DNA of 64,000 nucleotides, from assembly GCA_963795335.1 (NCBI GenBank), contig CAWCHI010000004.1, positions 602,143 through 666,142 of the forward strand, in the 5' to 3' direction. The DNA is from Trebonia sp963795335 (GTDB lineage Bacteria; Actinomycetota; Actinomycetes; Streptosporangiales; Streptosporangiaceae). Of this stretch, positions 41,343-50,509 are shown one piece after another; position 1 is the first letter of the stretch, and every line of letters starts with the position of its first letter. Both the position numbers and the translations under genes were made by a program. Under the pieces are notes generated by a model. It had not been told where the DNA came from and made no database searches. It worked only from the letters and a program-made list of their open reading frames with translations.

Positions 41343-42431
41343 TTACCCGCCGGGCCGGGAAGACGGCTCGCCCCTGTGGCTGGCCGCCGCGGCCGCGCGC
41401 GCCTCGAGCCGCTGCCGTTGCGGGATGACCGTGTACTTGGGGTCCTCGGCCGAGCTCACCCCGGCGTAGAAGATCGCGAAGCGGGTCAGGGCCGAGCCGG
41501 CCAGGAGGGCGGTGCCAGCGGCAGCCGCAGTTGCCCGGTTGCGGCGTCCGGCCACGGCCGCGGTCAGCACTCCGGCCGCGGTGACCGCGCGCGCGATGTC
41601 GCCGACCGTCTTAGCCCGGCCCCGCTCGTAGGCCTCTCCGGGCAGGCCCATCCGCTTTTCCATCACCTTTTCCGTGCTGACCTCGGTGATCCCGGCCAGG
41701 ACCGCGAGCCGGAGCACGGGCTCGTTCTCGTGGAGCGGGGCGCCGGCCAGCCCAAGGCCGGCCGCGGCGGCCACGGCGGAGGCGGCGAACACGAACGGCA
41801 GGTAGCGGTACCCGTCGTGCCAGGCGGGGACGGCGGTGTCGGCGATGAGCGCGGCGGTGTAGGTCGCCACAGCGGGGCCGGCGACGGCCGCGGCCACGGT
41901 GGCCGCGGTGCCCGCGGCGGGCAGCCGGCCGGTGAGGTCGCTCGCGGTGGCGGCCGCGGCGAGCGGCGCGTACCCGGCCAGCAGCCACGATCCGATGCTC
42001 ATGGGCGAGGTGGGTTTGATGGTCCGCAGCATGTTCAGGAACCGGGCCGGGCCGGCCCAGGTCGTGGACGAGCGCGGCCAGCGACAGCCCGGCGGCGGCG
42101 GTCGCGCCGCATTTCAGGGTGCGGGCAAGCGCCGGGCCGCCCGGTGAGGTGCGCCCCGGCCGCGATCGCCGACCCGGCGCCGGCCAGGCCGCCGAGGAAC
42201 AGGTAGCCGGCGATGTCCACCGGCTCCCAGGTCGGCCGGTTGAGGATGGGCTTGCCGTAGTAGGAGGTGAAGGCGGCTTCGGGCACCATGGGCGCCTCGG
42301 CCCGGTTCTTCCTGCGCCAGCGGCGTGCGGGCTGCGCGGTCCCGCCCGGCCCGGTGTGCACCCCCGTGGTCGCCTCGCGGCCCGGCCGTGCGCCGCCGCA
42401 GGCCTGCCCGGGTGACGTCGCTGCCGCTCAC
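41343..42431 (-). pseudogene. fdhC: NrfD-like membrane subunit of formate dehydrogenase, frameshifted
   Basis: GTG at 42431 overlaps the fdhB stop (GTGA). After a short polar N-terminus, the NrfD/PsrC-type start 'YYGKPILNRPTWEPVDIAGY' and 'LFLGGLAGAGSAIAAGAHLT' is in a second frame. After another break near 42100 the rest is clean: 'NMLRTIKPTSPMSIGSWLL' and about six more membrane helices to 41343. This subunit would anchor FdhAB and pass electrons to quinone. At least two indels are present. Last gene of the hemerythrin-fdhABC operon. Confidence 0.82.
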
Positions 42432-43328
42432 CGCCGGCTCCGCACGAAGCCGGCGGCGACCGTCGCGGCCAGCGCGCCGGCCGCGAGGCCGACCCGGGCC
42501 CACATCGCGGGCAGGTCCCGGGTGGTCACCACGGGGTCGGGCGGCAGCCCGTACACCTCGGGCTCGTCGAGGAGGAGGAAGAAGGCGCCGTCGCCGCCCA
42601 CCCCGTCGTCCGGGTCCCGGCCGTACAGCCGGGCGTCGGACACCCCGGCGGTGTGCAGCTGGTCCAGCCGCGCATCCGCGCGTTCCCGGAGCTCGTCGAG
42701 CGGGCCGAACTGGATGGAGTCGGTGGGGCAGGCCTTGGCGCAGGCCGGCTCCGCGCCGACGCCGAGCCGGTCGTAGCACAGGGTGCACTTGAAGGCCCGG
42801 CCGTCCTCCTTCCGCTGGTCGATCACGCCGTAGGGGCAGGCGGGGATGCAGTAGCCGCAGCCGTTGCAGACGTCCGCCTGGACCACGACGGTGCCGAACT
42901 CGGTCCGCAACAGCGCCCCGGTCGGGCAGACGTCCAGGCAGGCGGCGTGCGTGCAGTGCTTGCACACGTCCGAGGACATCAGCCAGCGGAGCCCGGCGTC
43001 GCCGTCCGCCGGAGCGGCACCGCTCGGGGGCGGCGCCGGTCACCTGCCCGGCGATGCGGCGGGGCTGCTCGATGAAGGCGACGTGCCGCCAGGTGTCCGC
43101 GCCCAGGCCGATCGTGTTGTCGTACGACATCCCGGTCAGCGTCAGGCCGTCCTCGGGCACGCTGTTCCACTCCTTGCAGGCCACCTCGCAGGCCTTGCAG
43201 CCGATGCAGACCGACGTGTCGGTGAAGAATCCCATCCGCGGCGGGTGGTCGCCGTAGCCGCTGGACGTGGCCGGGTCCGTGTCCCCGAGCAGCGACGCCT
43301 CGATCATCGACCCCAGGTCAACGTCCAT
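42428..43328 (-). pseudogene. fdhB: Iron-sulfur subunit of formate dehydrogenase, one frameshift
   Basis: ATG 43328 overlaps the fdhA end by 11 bp. The first ferredoxin motif is 'TSVCIGCKACEVACKEWN'. The frame breaks near 43020 and resumes as 'LMSSDVCKHCTHAACLDVCP', then 'VCNGCGYCIPACPYGVID' and 'CYDRLGVGAEPACAKACPT', giving the four [4Fe-4S] clusters of FdnH/FdoH-type subunits. The C-terminus ends with a membrane helix ('VGLAAGALAATVAAGFV'). It carries electrons from FdhA to the membrane subunit. The total of 901 bp equals whole codons plus one, so one indel explains it. Confidence 0.88.
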
Positions 43329-46300
43329 CGCGCACCTCCGTCCCGGTTTGCCCGGTGATCCCGGCCCGCCGCTGGTACTCCGCCACGAGCGCGGCCCGGG
43401 CGGGGCCGCGCGGCCGGCGGCCGGGCTGGATGTCACCGGTCATGGCCTTCACCTCCTGGATGTGAACGTTCGGGTCCAGGGAGATCGACGCGAGCTCGTT
43501 GGCCGCGTCGCCCCGCGTGTAGCCGTTCGGGCCCCAGTGGTAGGGCAGGCCGATCTGGTGCAGCGTGCGGCCCTGCACCCGCAGCGGGGTCATCCGCTCG
43601 GTGACCAGGACCCGCGCCTCGATCACGCCCCGCGCGGTCACGATCGTCGCCCAGCCCAGGTGCTCCAGGCCCCGTTCGGCGGCCAGTTCCGGGGACACCT
43701 CGCAGAACATCTCCGGCTGGAGCTCGGCCAGGTAGGGCAGCCAGCGGCTCATCCCGCCCGCCGTGTGGTGCTCGGTCAGCCGGTAGGTGGTGAGCACGTA
43801 CGGGAACACCGCCGAGCCGGGGTCGTCCGGGCTGGGGTGGTAGCGGTTGCGTCCCGGGAGAACACCTGGCGGACCGGGTTGCGCTGCTGCGGGTAGAGCG
43901 GGTTGGGGAACGGGGAGTCCTGCGGCTCGTAGTGGGTCGGCAGCGGCCCGTCGGTCAGCCCGGCCGGCACGTACAGCCAGGCCTTGCCGTCCGACTGCAT
44001 GATGAACGGGTCGATGCCGGACAGCGCCTCGGCCGCCGTGGCGCCGGGGGGCGGCCGGTGCCAGGGCGACTTGCTCGCCGCGAAGTCGGGGATGTCGTGG
44101 CCGGTCCACTTGCCTTCCTCGTCGTCCCACCAGACCAGCGCCTTGCGGGGGCTCCACGGCTTGCCGTCCGGGTCGGCCGAGGCGCGGTTGTAGATGATCC
44201 GCCGGTTGGCCGGCCAGGCCCAGCCCCACTCGGGCGCGACCCAGCTCTGCTCCTGGCCCGGCTTGCGCCGGGCCGCCTGGTTGACCCCGTCGGCGTAGAC
44301 GCCGCAGTAGATCCAGCAGCCGCAGGCGGTCGACCCGTCCGCGTTCAGCTGCTCGTAGGAGGCCAGCGGCGCGCCGTCCGCGTCGTACCCGTTGATCTCG
44401 GCCAGGACCGCTTCCGCGCTCGGCTCGGCGAGCGGGCCTTCGATCGGGTAGTCCCAGGTGAGGTCGAGCACCGGCCGGTCCATCGCGTCGGTCGAGCCGG
44501 CCAGCTTCTCCCGGATGATGCGGCCCAGGTGGTAGTAGAACCACAGGTCGCTGCGCGCGTCGCCGGCGGGCTCGACCGCCTGGTGGTGCCACTGCAGCAT
44601 CCGCTGGGTGTTGGTGAAGCTGCCGTTCTTCTCGGTGTGCGCGGCGGCCGGGAAGAAGAAGACCTCGGTGCCGATGTCCTCGGTGCGCAGCTCCCCGGTC
44701 TCGATCTCGGGGCCGTCCTTCCACCAGGTCGCGCTCTCGATCAGGGAGAAGTCGCGGACCACCAGCCAGTCCAGGTTGGCCATGCCCGAGCCGCTGCATG
44801 GCCGCGTTGGCCGAGCCGACCGCCGGGTTCTCCCCGACGAGGAAGTAGCCCTTGCACTGGCCGTCGATCTGGGCCAGCACGGTCTCGTAGGTGCTGTGGC
44901 TGCCGGTCAGCCGGGGCAGGTAGTCGAAGCAGAAGTCGTTGTCCGCCGTGGCGGCCGGCCCCCACCACGCCTTGAGCAGGCTGACCATGTAGGCCCGCAT
45001 GTTGCCCCAGTAGCCCTTGTCCGTCGGCGCGAGCCCTCGACGAAGCTGTCGAGGTCCTCGTCGGCGTGGGCGTGCGGCATCGGGATGTAGCCGGGCAGCA
45101 GGTTGTACAGGGTCGGGATGTCGGTCGAGCCCTGGATGGTCGCGTGCCCGCGCAGCGCCAGGATCCCGCCGCCCGGGCGGCCGATGTTGCCGAGCAGCAG
45201 CTGGAGCATCGCCGCGGCCCGGATGTACTGGACGCCGACCGTGTGCTGGGTCCAGCCGACCGCGTAGGCGAACGCGGTCGTGCGGTCCCGGCCGGAGTTC
45301 GCGGTGATGGCCTCGCAGACCTTCGCGGAACAGGTCCTGCGGTATCCCGCAGACCTGCTCGACCATCTCCGGGGTGTACCGGGCGTAGTGCCGCTTCAGG
45401 ATCTGGAAGACGCAGCGCGGGTCGCTGCATGCGTCTCGTCGCGGCGCGGGTTCGGGGTGCGCCGCGGCCCCGCCCGAGCCGTGGCTCTCGCCGCGGCCGG
45501 CCGAGGCGGCCGACGGGCCGGGTCCCGCTCGCGGCGCCGCCTCCGGAGTCGCCGTCTCCTGATTCCGGTCACCGGATGAGCCGCCCTCGTTGCGGTCCCC
45601 GTACTCCTGGTCCCGTTCGCCCGACGCGGACTGGACCTCGGTGCCCTCGTACTGCCAGGTGCGGAAGTCGTAGCTGCGCTGGTCCTCGTCGAGCCCGGAG
45701 AAGACCCCGTCGAGGTCCTCGGTGTCCGGGAAGTCCTCGTTGATGATCGTCGGCCCGTTGGTGTAGGCGGCGACGTACTCCCTGAAGTACTTCTCCTCGG
45801 ACAGGACGTAGTTGATGATGCCGCCGAGGAAGGCGATGTCGGTGCCGGCCCGCAGCGGGACGTGGATGTCGGCCAGCGCGCTCGTCCGCGTGTAAGCGCG
45901 GGTCGACGTGGATCACCGTCGCGCCCCGGGCCTTGGCCTCCATCACCCACTGGAAGCCGACCGGGTGGCACTCGGCCATGTTCGAGCCCTCGATCACGAT
46001 GCAGTCGGAGTTCTGCAGGTCCTGCTGGAAGGTGGTGGCGCCGCCGCGCCCGAACGTGGTCCCCAGACCGGGGACGGTGGAGGAGTGTCATATGCGGGCC
46101 TGGTTCTCGATCTGGACCGCCCCGAGGGCCGTGTACAGCTTCTTCATCAGGTAGTTCTCTTCGTTGTCGAGCGTCGCCCCGCCGAGGCTGGCGATGCCCA
46201 TCGTGCGCCGGACCCGCTTGCCGTCCTGCTCCCACTGCCAGGTCTCCCGGCGCGTCTTGATCACCCGGTCGGCGACCATGTCCATGGCGGTGTCGAGGTC

Positions 46301-46678
46301 GAGCTGCTCCCAGTCGGTGCCGTGCGGGCGGCGGTAGAGGACCCGGTACTCGCGGGCGCCGCCGGTGGTCAGCTGGAGGCTCGCCGACCCCTTCGGGCAC
46401 AGCCGGCCCGCGGCTCACCGGCGAGTCGGGGTCACCCTCGATCTGGACGACCTTCTCGTCCTTGACGAAGACGTTCTGCCCGCAGCCGACGGCGCAGTAC
46501 GGGCAGACGGACTTCACGACCTTGTCGGCGGTGGCGATGCGGGGCTGCAGATCCCGCGACGCGGCGACTTGACCGCGGCGCCGCGGCCGAGCTTGTCCGC
46601 GCCGCTCAGCTGCCGGACCACCGGCCAGTTCAGGAACGTGCGCGTCGCTGCCCGGCGCGGGTCATCAGGGAGGCTCAT
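43318..46678 (-). pseudogene. fdhA: Selenocysteine-type formate dehydrogenase catalytic subunit, about seven frameshifts
   Basis: Molybdopterin enzyme oxidising formate. From ATG 46678 the N-terminus leads to the cluster motif 'SVCPYCAVGCGQNVFV', then 'RLCPKGSA' in another frame. At 46088-46090 an in-frame TGA sits in 'ENQARI-TGA-HSSTVPGLG', exactly where family members have Sec or Cys. The SECIS-like hairpin follows. Later blocks are 'GSNMAECHPVGFQWVMEAKA', 'LGNIGRPGGGILALRGHATI' and 'YHWGPNGYTRGDAANELAS'. Indels fall near 46555, 46410, 45890, 45325, 45040, 44795 and 43860. No nonsense codon other than the Sec TGA is seen. No Tat signal is visible. Sec machinery is not in this window. Confidence 0.88.
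46055..46090 (-). promoter_or_regulatory. Bacterial SECIS-like element downstream of the fdhA UGA
   Basis: On the minus strand the TGA (46090-46088) is followed after 12 nt by the hairpin GTCCCC-GGTCT-GGGGAC (46075-46059). The apical GGTCT is the same as the GGUCU of the E. coli fdhF SECIS that SelB recognises, and the distance from the UGA also matches. The stem has no bulged U, unlike E. coli. Confidence 0.78.
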
Positions 46679-46682
46679 CCAG

Positions 46683-47347
46683 TCAGTCCTTGCTCTCGTC
46701 GTCGGCTTCGCGGTCAGCGGCTCGGCGCGGGGCCCCCGGGGGTGCGGGGACGTGCGGGCGCGGGTGGGTCGGTGGGGCGCCGCAGGCCAGGAACCGTCGC
46801 CCCGGCCGCCTCGCGGTCCTGCTGGCGGGCCGCGGCGCGCAGCCTTGAGCAGCACCTGGTCCTCGAAGGCGACGTGCTTCCGGCAGGCCTTGTCGAGTTC
46901 CTCGGCCAGCTCGTCGAACCGCTCCTGCGATGAATCGGTCTTCGCCAGGGCTGCCGAGCAGGTCGTTGCCCTCCTGCTCCTGGCCGAAGCGCCGTCTGGG
47001 CGAGGTCGTCGCCGTCATCGAGGACAGACCTGACCCACGGCCAGAAGCTGCTCTTCCTCGGCGGCCTCGTGCTTCGACAGGGCAGCCGCGATCATGCCGA
47101 TGATGGCGGCGCGTTCGGCCTGCTGGGCCGGTGAGCCGCCCTTGGTCACCCCCGGGATGGCCTTGACCTCCTGCAGGAGCGCGGTCACGTGGTCGTGCTG
47201 GCGGGTCAGCACCGACACGATGTCGGTGTCGCCCTGGGCAGGCTCCCCCGGGTCAGCCGCCCGGGCCCGGGCGGCTGACTGCATCGGCGCGTCCGCGGCA
47301 GCCCGCTGCCTGAGCCAGGCGAGCACCTGCGTTTGCCCTGCCGGCAT
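46683..47347 (-). pseudogene. Hemerythrin-domain protein leading the fdh operon, frameshifted
   Basis: ATG 47347 begins a hemerythrin-type helical bundle with 'LTRQHDHVTALLQEVKAIP' and 'IIGMIAAALSKHEAAEEEQL'; the metal His residues are in 'RQHDHV' and 'SKHEAAEE'. The frame is lost near 47020. Further homology in other frames is 'RQEQEGNDLLGSLAK'-like sequence near 46960 and 'KACRKHVAFEDQVLLKAARR' near 46860. The end 'DESKD' lies 4 bp before the fdhA start. Hemerythrins bind oxygen or nitric oxide through a di-iron site, which could protect or gate the oxygen-sensitive dehydrogenase. Regulon box 3 is directly upstream. Confidence 0.75.
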
Positions 47348-47363
47348 GTCACCTCCAGGTGTA

Positions 47364-47374
47364 TCGTGTCACGA
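47364..47374. promoter_or_regulatory. Regulon box 3, upstream of hemerythrin-fdhABC
   Basis: TCGTGTCACGA, a perfect palindrome around one central base, 17 bp before the hemerythrin ATG on the minus strand. It lies in the 186-bp gap between that operon and the divergent MarR copy 2, so it could control both. Confidence 0.8.
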
Positions 47375-47533
47375 TCTACCCCGGTTGCCTGCGGTAAACA
47401 CGTGGCGCGACATATTTTTGGCGGGCTGGCCCGCCCGTGGCCAGCCGTAAAACGGGTCGCAGGCTAGTGACCTAGCTCGCCGCCAGCCCGGCATAAACTC
47501 AGACAGGCTTCAATTCGATCGGAGGACGGTCTC

Positions 47534-47959
47534 ATTCAGCCGACCCGCGAGGATTTCGAGAACAACCTGCGGTTCCGCGTGAGGCTGCGGCGCTTCCTGC
47601 GCTGGAGCGAGGACCAGGCGGCGGCGGCGGGACTGACTCCAGCGCAGCACCAGCTGCTCGTGGCGATCAAGGGGCACGCAGGTCCCGAGCCGCCGGCCAT
47701 CCGGGAGCTGGCCGAGTACCTGCTGCTGCAGAGCCACAGCGCCGTCGGCCTGATCGACCGGGCGGAGGCCGCCGGCGTGGTGTACCGCCAGCAAGACGAA
47801 AAGGACGCCCGGGTGGTGCGCGTGCACCTCACGGAAAAGGGCGACCGGCTGGTCAAGAACCTGACGTCGGCCCACCTGGCGGAGCTGTACAACCTGGCCG
47901 AGGCGCTGAACGACCTGCTGCAGGTTACCCGGCCCGGGCATAAGCGTCCCCCCGAGTAA
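47534..47959 (+). CDS. MarR-family transcriptional regulator (copy 2), non-ATG start
   Basis: A 141-aa protein very similar to copy 1 at 39425: 'RLRRFLRWSEDQAAAAGLTP', 'QHQLLVAIKGHAG', recognition helix 'AIRELAEYLLLQSHSAVGLI' and wing 'DEKDARVVRVHLTEKGDR'. Homology with copy 1 extends upstream of the first standard start (GTG 47579) to 'TREDFENNLRFRV'. The only codons at ribosome-binding distance from GGAGGAC are ATT 47534 or CTC 47531, so an ATT start is likely, unless an ATG was lost. Divergent from hemerythrin-fdhABC with box 3 between them. Confidence 0.85.
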   Translation: MQPTREDFENNLRFRVRLRRFLRWSEDQAAAAGLTPAQHQLLVAIKGHAGPEPPAIRELAEYLLLQSHSAVGLIDRAEAAGVVYRQQDEKDARVVRVHLTEKGDRLVKNLTSAHLAELYNLAEALNDLLQVTRPGHKRPPE

Positions 47960-48225
47960 GCGTCAGCGCCGCGGCCGGCTCGCGCGGGCTCGACGCGGGA
48001 AGTCGCGATCACGGTAATGCTCGCCGCGAGCACCGCCACGATGACCGCCGCTATAACGATCACCCGCGCGTGGCCGCGCAGGGACGGCCGGCACCGGCGG
48101 GCGCGCCGCTCTGCTCCGTCCCCGGCGGCAAGCAGGGCGAACATCGCGACGAAGCCAGGATCGGACCGGCCGAGCTGGCGCTCGATCTTCGCCAGCTCCC
48201 GCTGCTCACCTGGCGCGAGGCTCAT
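47536..48225 (-). CDS. DUF3040-like membrane protein; 3' end uncertain
   Basis: ATG 48225, after GGGAG, opens 'MSLAPGEQRELAKIERQ' and 'LGRSDPGFVAMFALLAAGDG', a typical DUF3040 start. One clear membrane helix 'VIVIAAVIVAVLAASITVIA' follows near residue 55. Beyond about residue 95 the frame runs on to 47536 only as the antisense of the MarR gene, which is unlikely. A one-base shift would end the protein at a TAA at 47935, about 96 aa, a normal length. It pairs with MarR copy 2, as the other DUF3040 gene pairs with copy 1. Confidence 0.65.
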   Translation of the reverse strand: MSLAPGEQRELAKIERQLGRSDPGFVAMFALLAAGDGAERRARRCRPSLRGHARVIVIAAVIVAVLAASITVIATSRVEPARAGRGADAYSGGRLCPGRVTCSRSFSASARLYSSARWADVRFLTSRSPFSVRCTRTTRASFSSCWRYTTPAASARSIRPTALWLCSSRYSASSRMAGGSGPACPLIATSSWCCAGVSPAAAAWSSLQRRKRRSLTRNRRLFSKSSRVG

Positions 48226-48300
48226 ATCACACTCCCTCGAGCACCCGCCTGCCGGCCGCAGGCCGCGGCCGGCTGTTGGGTGCTTGCTGGCGACATGGGC

Positions 48301-49081
48301 TTACTGGCCGACTTTGACGCCGGGCATGCCGCTCTGGTAGGAGATGGGGTCGGTGACCTTGGCGCCGGGCACGTTAGCGGCCTTGGACCACTTGCCCAGC
48401 GGGACGATGCTGCGGCCGAAGGAGTGCTCGAGCACCATGGCGCCGCCGGCGAGCCACGCGGCCGCGGCCGAGATCACGAACAGCCAGCCACCCGCGTTGA
48501 CGGTGCCCAGGCTGCCGGCCCAGAAGCCAGCCGCGGTGACCGCGCTGGCGGCGGTCAGGACGGCGAGGGTGGTGAAGACAAGCAGGTTCTGCGCCAGGGC
48601 GCCGAGCCGCGCCCCAGAAGGTGACCAGGGCCAGGACGACGAACCACATGGCGAACGAGGGGCTCGCGGCGCCGAGCGGGATCGCCGCCATGACGTGGGT
48701 GGCCACCAGCAGCTGGAGGATGCCCCAGCCGACCCAGAAGCTGGCCCACGCGGTGTGCACCGCCACGGCGACGCCGTCGCGGGCGCGCAGGCTCGCGACC
48801 GCGGCGACGCCCTGCATGATGCCGCCCGCGAACAGCGCCAGCGGCCAGATCACCAGCGGCGTCACGGCGCTGCCGTACCAGCCGGCCTGGTAGGCGCCCA
48901 GCATCACGGTGGCGATCGCGAAGCCGAACAGGCCCATGATCGACGGGGCGGCGATCGGGGTCAGCATCACCCGGCTGCGGGCGACCCAGCCCTCGTGGTC
49001 CTCCGCTACTGCCAGGTCCTCCAGCGCACGGTGCGCGTGCCCGTTGCTGCGGGCGTTATCGAATCGCGGATCGGTTGCCAT
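48301..49081 (-). pseudogene. Acetate-uptake (GPR1/FUN34/YaaH, SatP-like) transporter, one frameshift
   Basis: ATG 49081 follows GAGGAGG. The six-helix family pattern is clear: 'MLTPIAAPSIMGLFGFAIAT' in place of the NPAPLGL entry motif, 'AGWYGSAVTPLVIWPLALF', 'GGIMQGVAAVASLRARDGVA', then 'VHTAWASFWVGWGILQLL'. The frame breaks near 48617; the other frame continues through 'SAVTAAGFWAGSLGTVNAGG' and ends 'SGMPGVKVGQ' at TAA 48301. The 781-bp span is whole codons plus one. These channels carry acetate or succinate across the membrane. Box 4 lies 43 bp upstream. Confidence 0.85.
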
Positions 49082-49123
49082 GACGGCCTCCTCTTTCTGA
49101 GCTTGCGACACCACCTATTTACC

Positions 49124-49134
49124 TCGTAGTACGA
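49124..49134. promoter_or_regulatory. Regulon box 4, upstream of the acetate-uptake-type gene
   Basis: TCGTAGTACGA followed by TATATAA. It lies 43 bp before the minus-strand ATG at 49081. Confidence 0.75.
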
Positions 49135-49153
49135 TATATAAACGGAAGAAATA

Positions 49154-49164
49154 TCGCAGGACGA
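49154..49164. promoter_or_regulatory. Regulon box 5 (weaker), facing the cox remnant
   Basis: TCGCAGGACGA preceded by ATA, 30 bp from box 4. It may serve the plus-strand cox operon remnant. The sequence from 49165 to 49437 has no recognisable gene, although an Ala/Arg-rich frame at 49170-49352 could be debris of the coxB 5' part. Confidence 0.5.
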
Positions 49165-49437
49165 CTAATTTGTCCCTGCGCGATCCGGCAGCGCGGCACC
49201 AGCCGCCGGAGCTGGCCAAGGGCGCGGCGGCCCGACCAGCCGCGGCAGCACGAGCGGCACCGCGTGCCCCGTCCGGGGCGAGGCCTTCACCGCGGGTCAG
49301 ATGTGCCTTCGGCCGCCCTGCTGCCGTTGGCCCCTTCAGCTCCGTCACCTGAGCCGTCTTTGTACGGTGTCTCGAGCGAGGACAGCAGGTACAGGTGATT
49401 CAGCCGGCTCCGCGCCTGGGCGAGTGCGCGGCGCGGT

Positions 49438-49717
49438 GTGGGACCTGCCGGTGCTGGTGGTCCCGGTGGGCGAGCCGGTCCGGCTCGACGTGACGTCGGC
49501 CGACGTCATCCACGCGGTCTGGATGCCGCAGTGGAAGGTCAAGCTCTAGGCCTATCCCGGTGAGGTCAACAGCGCCACGGTCACCATCCCGCGGGCCGGG
49601 AAATGGATGAACCGCTGCGCCCAGCTGTGCGGCCTCTACCACTACGAGATGGACTTCTGGCTGCAGGCGGTCCCGCCCGCTGCCTTCAAGTCCTACCTGA
49701 AGACGGGACGGCTATGA
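49438..49717 (+). pseudogene. Cytochrome c oxidase subunit II (CuA domain) remnant
   Basis: Only the CuA domain is left: 'VPVGEPVRLDVTSADVIHAV' with the first His ligand, then 'RAGKWMNRCAQLCGLYHYEM' holding the C-x3-C-x3-H-x2-M ligand set. An in-frame TAG at 49549-49551 region interrupts it between 'MPQWKVKL' and 'AYPGEVNSATVTIP'. The membrane anchor part is gone. The end overlaps the coxA start (ATGA), as in intact operons. It cannot give a working subunit. Confidence 0.8.
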
Positions 49718-50260
49718 CGGCTGAAGCGAAGGCGGTCCCCTACCCGTCCCCAGCAGATGAGGACCGCGACGGGCTGCCGCAGTGGCTGCTGACCACCGAC
49801 CACAAGCGGATCGGGCTGCTGACCATCGGCACGGCGCTGGTCGAGTTCCTGTTCAACGGAGCGCTGGCGCTGACCATGCGGGCCCAGCTGGCCCAGCCCA
49901 GCCAGGACATCCTCAGCCCGCAGCAGTACCTGCAGTTCATGACCGCGCACGGCACCGGGATGATCGCCCTCACGGTCACCCCGCTGGCGATCGGTCTCGG
50001 CGTCTACCTGGTCCCACTCCAGGTGGGGGCGCCGCGGATCGCGGCCCCGCGGGCCACGCTGCTCGGGTACTGGCTCTACGTCTTCGGTGCCATCGCGCTG
50101 CTGTGGGCGTTCGTGACGCCGACAGGGGGCGCGTCCGACGGCTGGTGGGGCTATACGCCGCTGTCGAGCATGGCCTACTCGCCCGGGTACGGGATGTCGC
50201 TGTGGACCGCCGGGGTCTTCCTCGCCGCCTGCGGCATGATCTTGATGAGCGCGCCCGGCG
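49714..50260 (+). pseudogene. Cytochrome c oxidase subunit I, N-terminal fragment
   Basis: ATG 49714 opens a good subunit I start: 'WLLTTDHKRIGLLTIGTALV' and 'FMTAHGTGMIALTVTPLAIG', with the low-spin heme His in MTAHGT. It goes on to 'GMSLWTAGVFLAACGMILMS' at about residue 185. Then homology stops and the frame runs into unrelated residues. The copper- and heme-a3-binding two-thirds of the protein is missing through a deletion. The upstream part is otherwise undamaged, so the deletion looks recent. Confidence 0.82.
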
Positions 50261-50509
50261 GGCGCGCTGGCGTTCGCTATCTACGCCGCTTCTACCACCA
50301 TCGTGTTCCTGATCGGGCTGGGGGTGTGGGCTGGCCGCCGGCGCCAGCGGGGACTGAGCGTGCCGCCCCGTCCCGCCGCGGCGCTGCTGCTCACGGCCGG
50401 CGTGGCGCTGGCCTGGACCGGGCTCGCGGTCGGAGCGTGGGCGGCGTACGTAGCGGCGGCACCGCCGCTGGCCGCCCTCCTCCTTGCGTTCTACCCGCGG
50501 GGGCGGTGA
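50261..50509 (+). pseudogene. C-terminal piece of a small membrane protein fused to the coxA fragment
   Basis: In a different frame from coxA, the sequence reads 'ALAFAIYAASTTIVFLIGLG', a basic turn 'VWAGRRRQRG' and a second hydrophobic block ending 'LALLLAFYPRGR'. Two membrane helices are apparent. It probably is the end of a gene that once followed coxA, joined to it by the deletion near 50260. The identity is unknown. Confidence 0.4.

Noticed and set aside
43932..44975. A 347-aa plus-strand open frame opposite fdhA
   Set aside because: Antisense shadow; the minus strand here encodes clear formate dehydrogenase blocks.
49545..49552. TAG in coxB as a recoded codon
   Set aside because: The gene lacks its 5' part and coxA is truncated too, so decay is sufficient.
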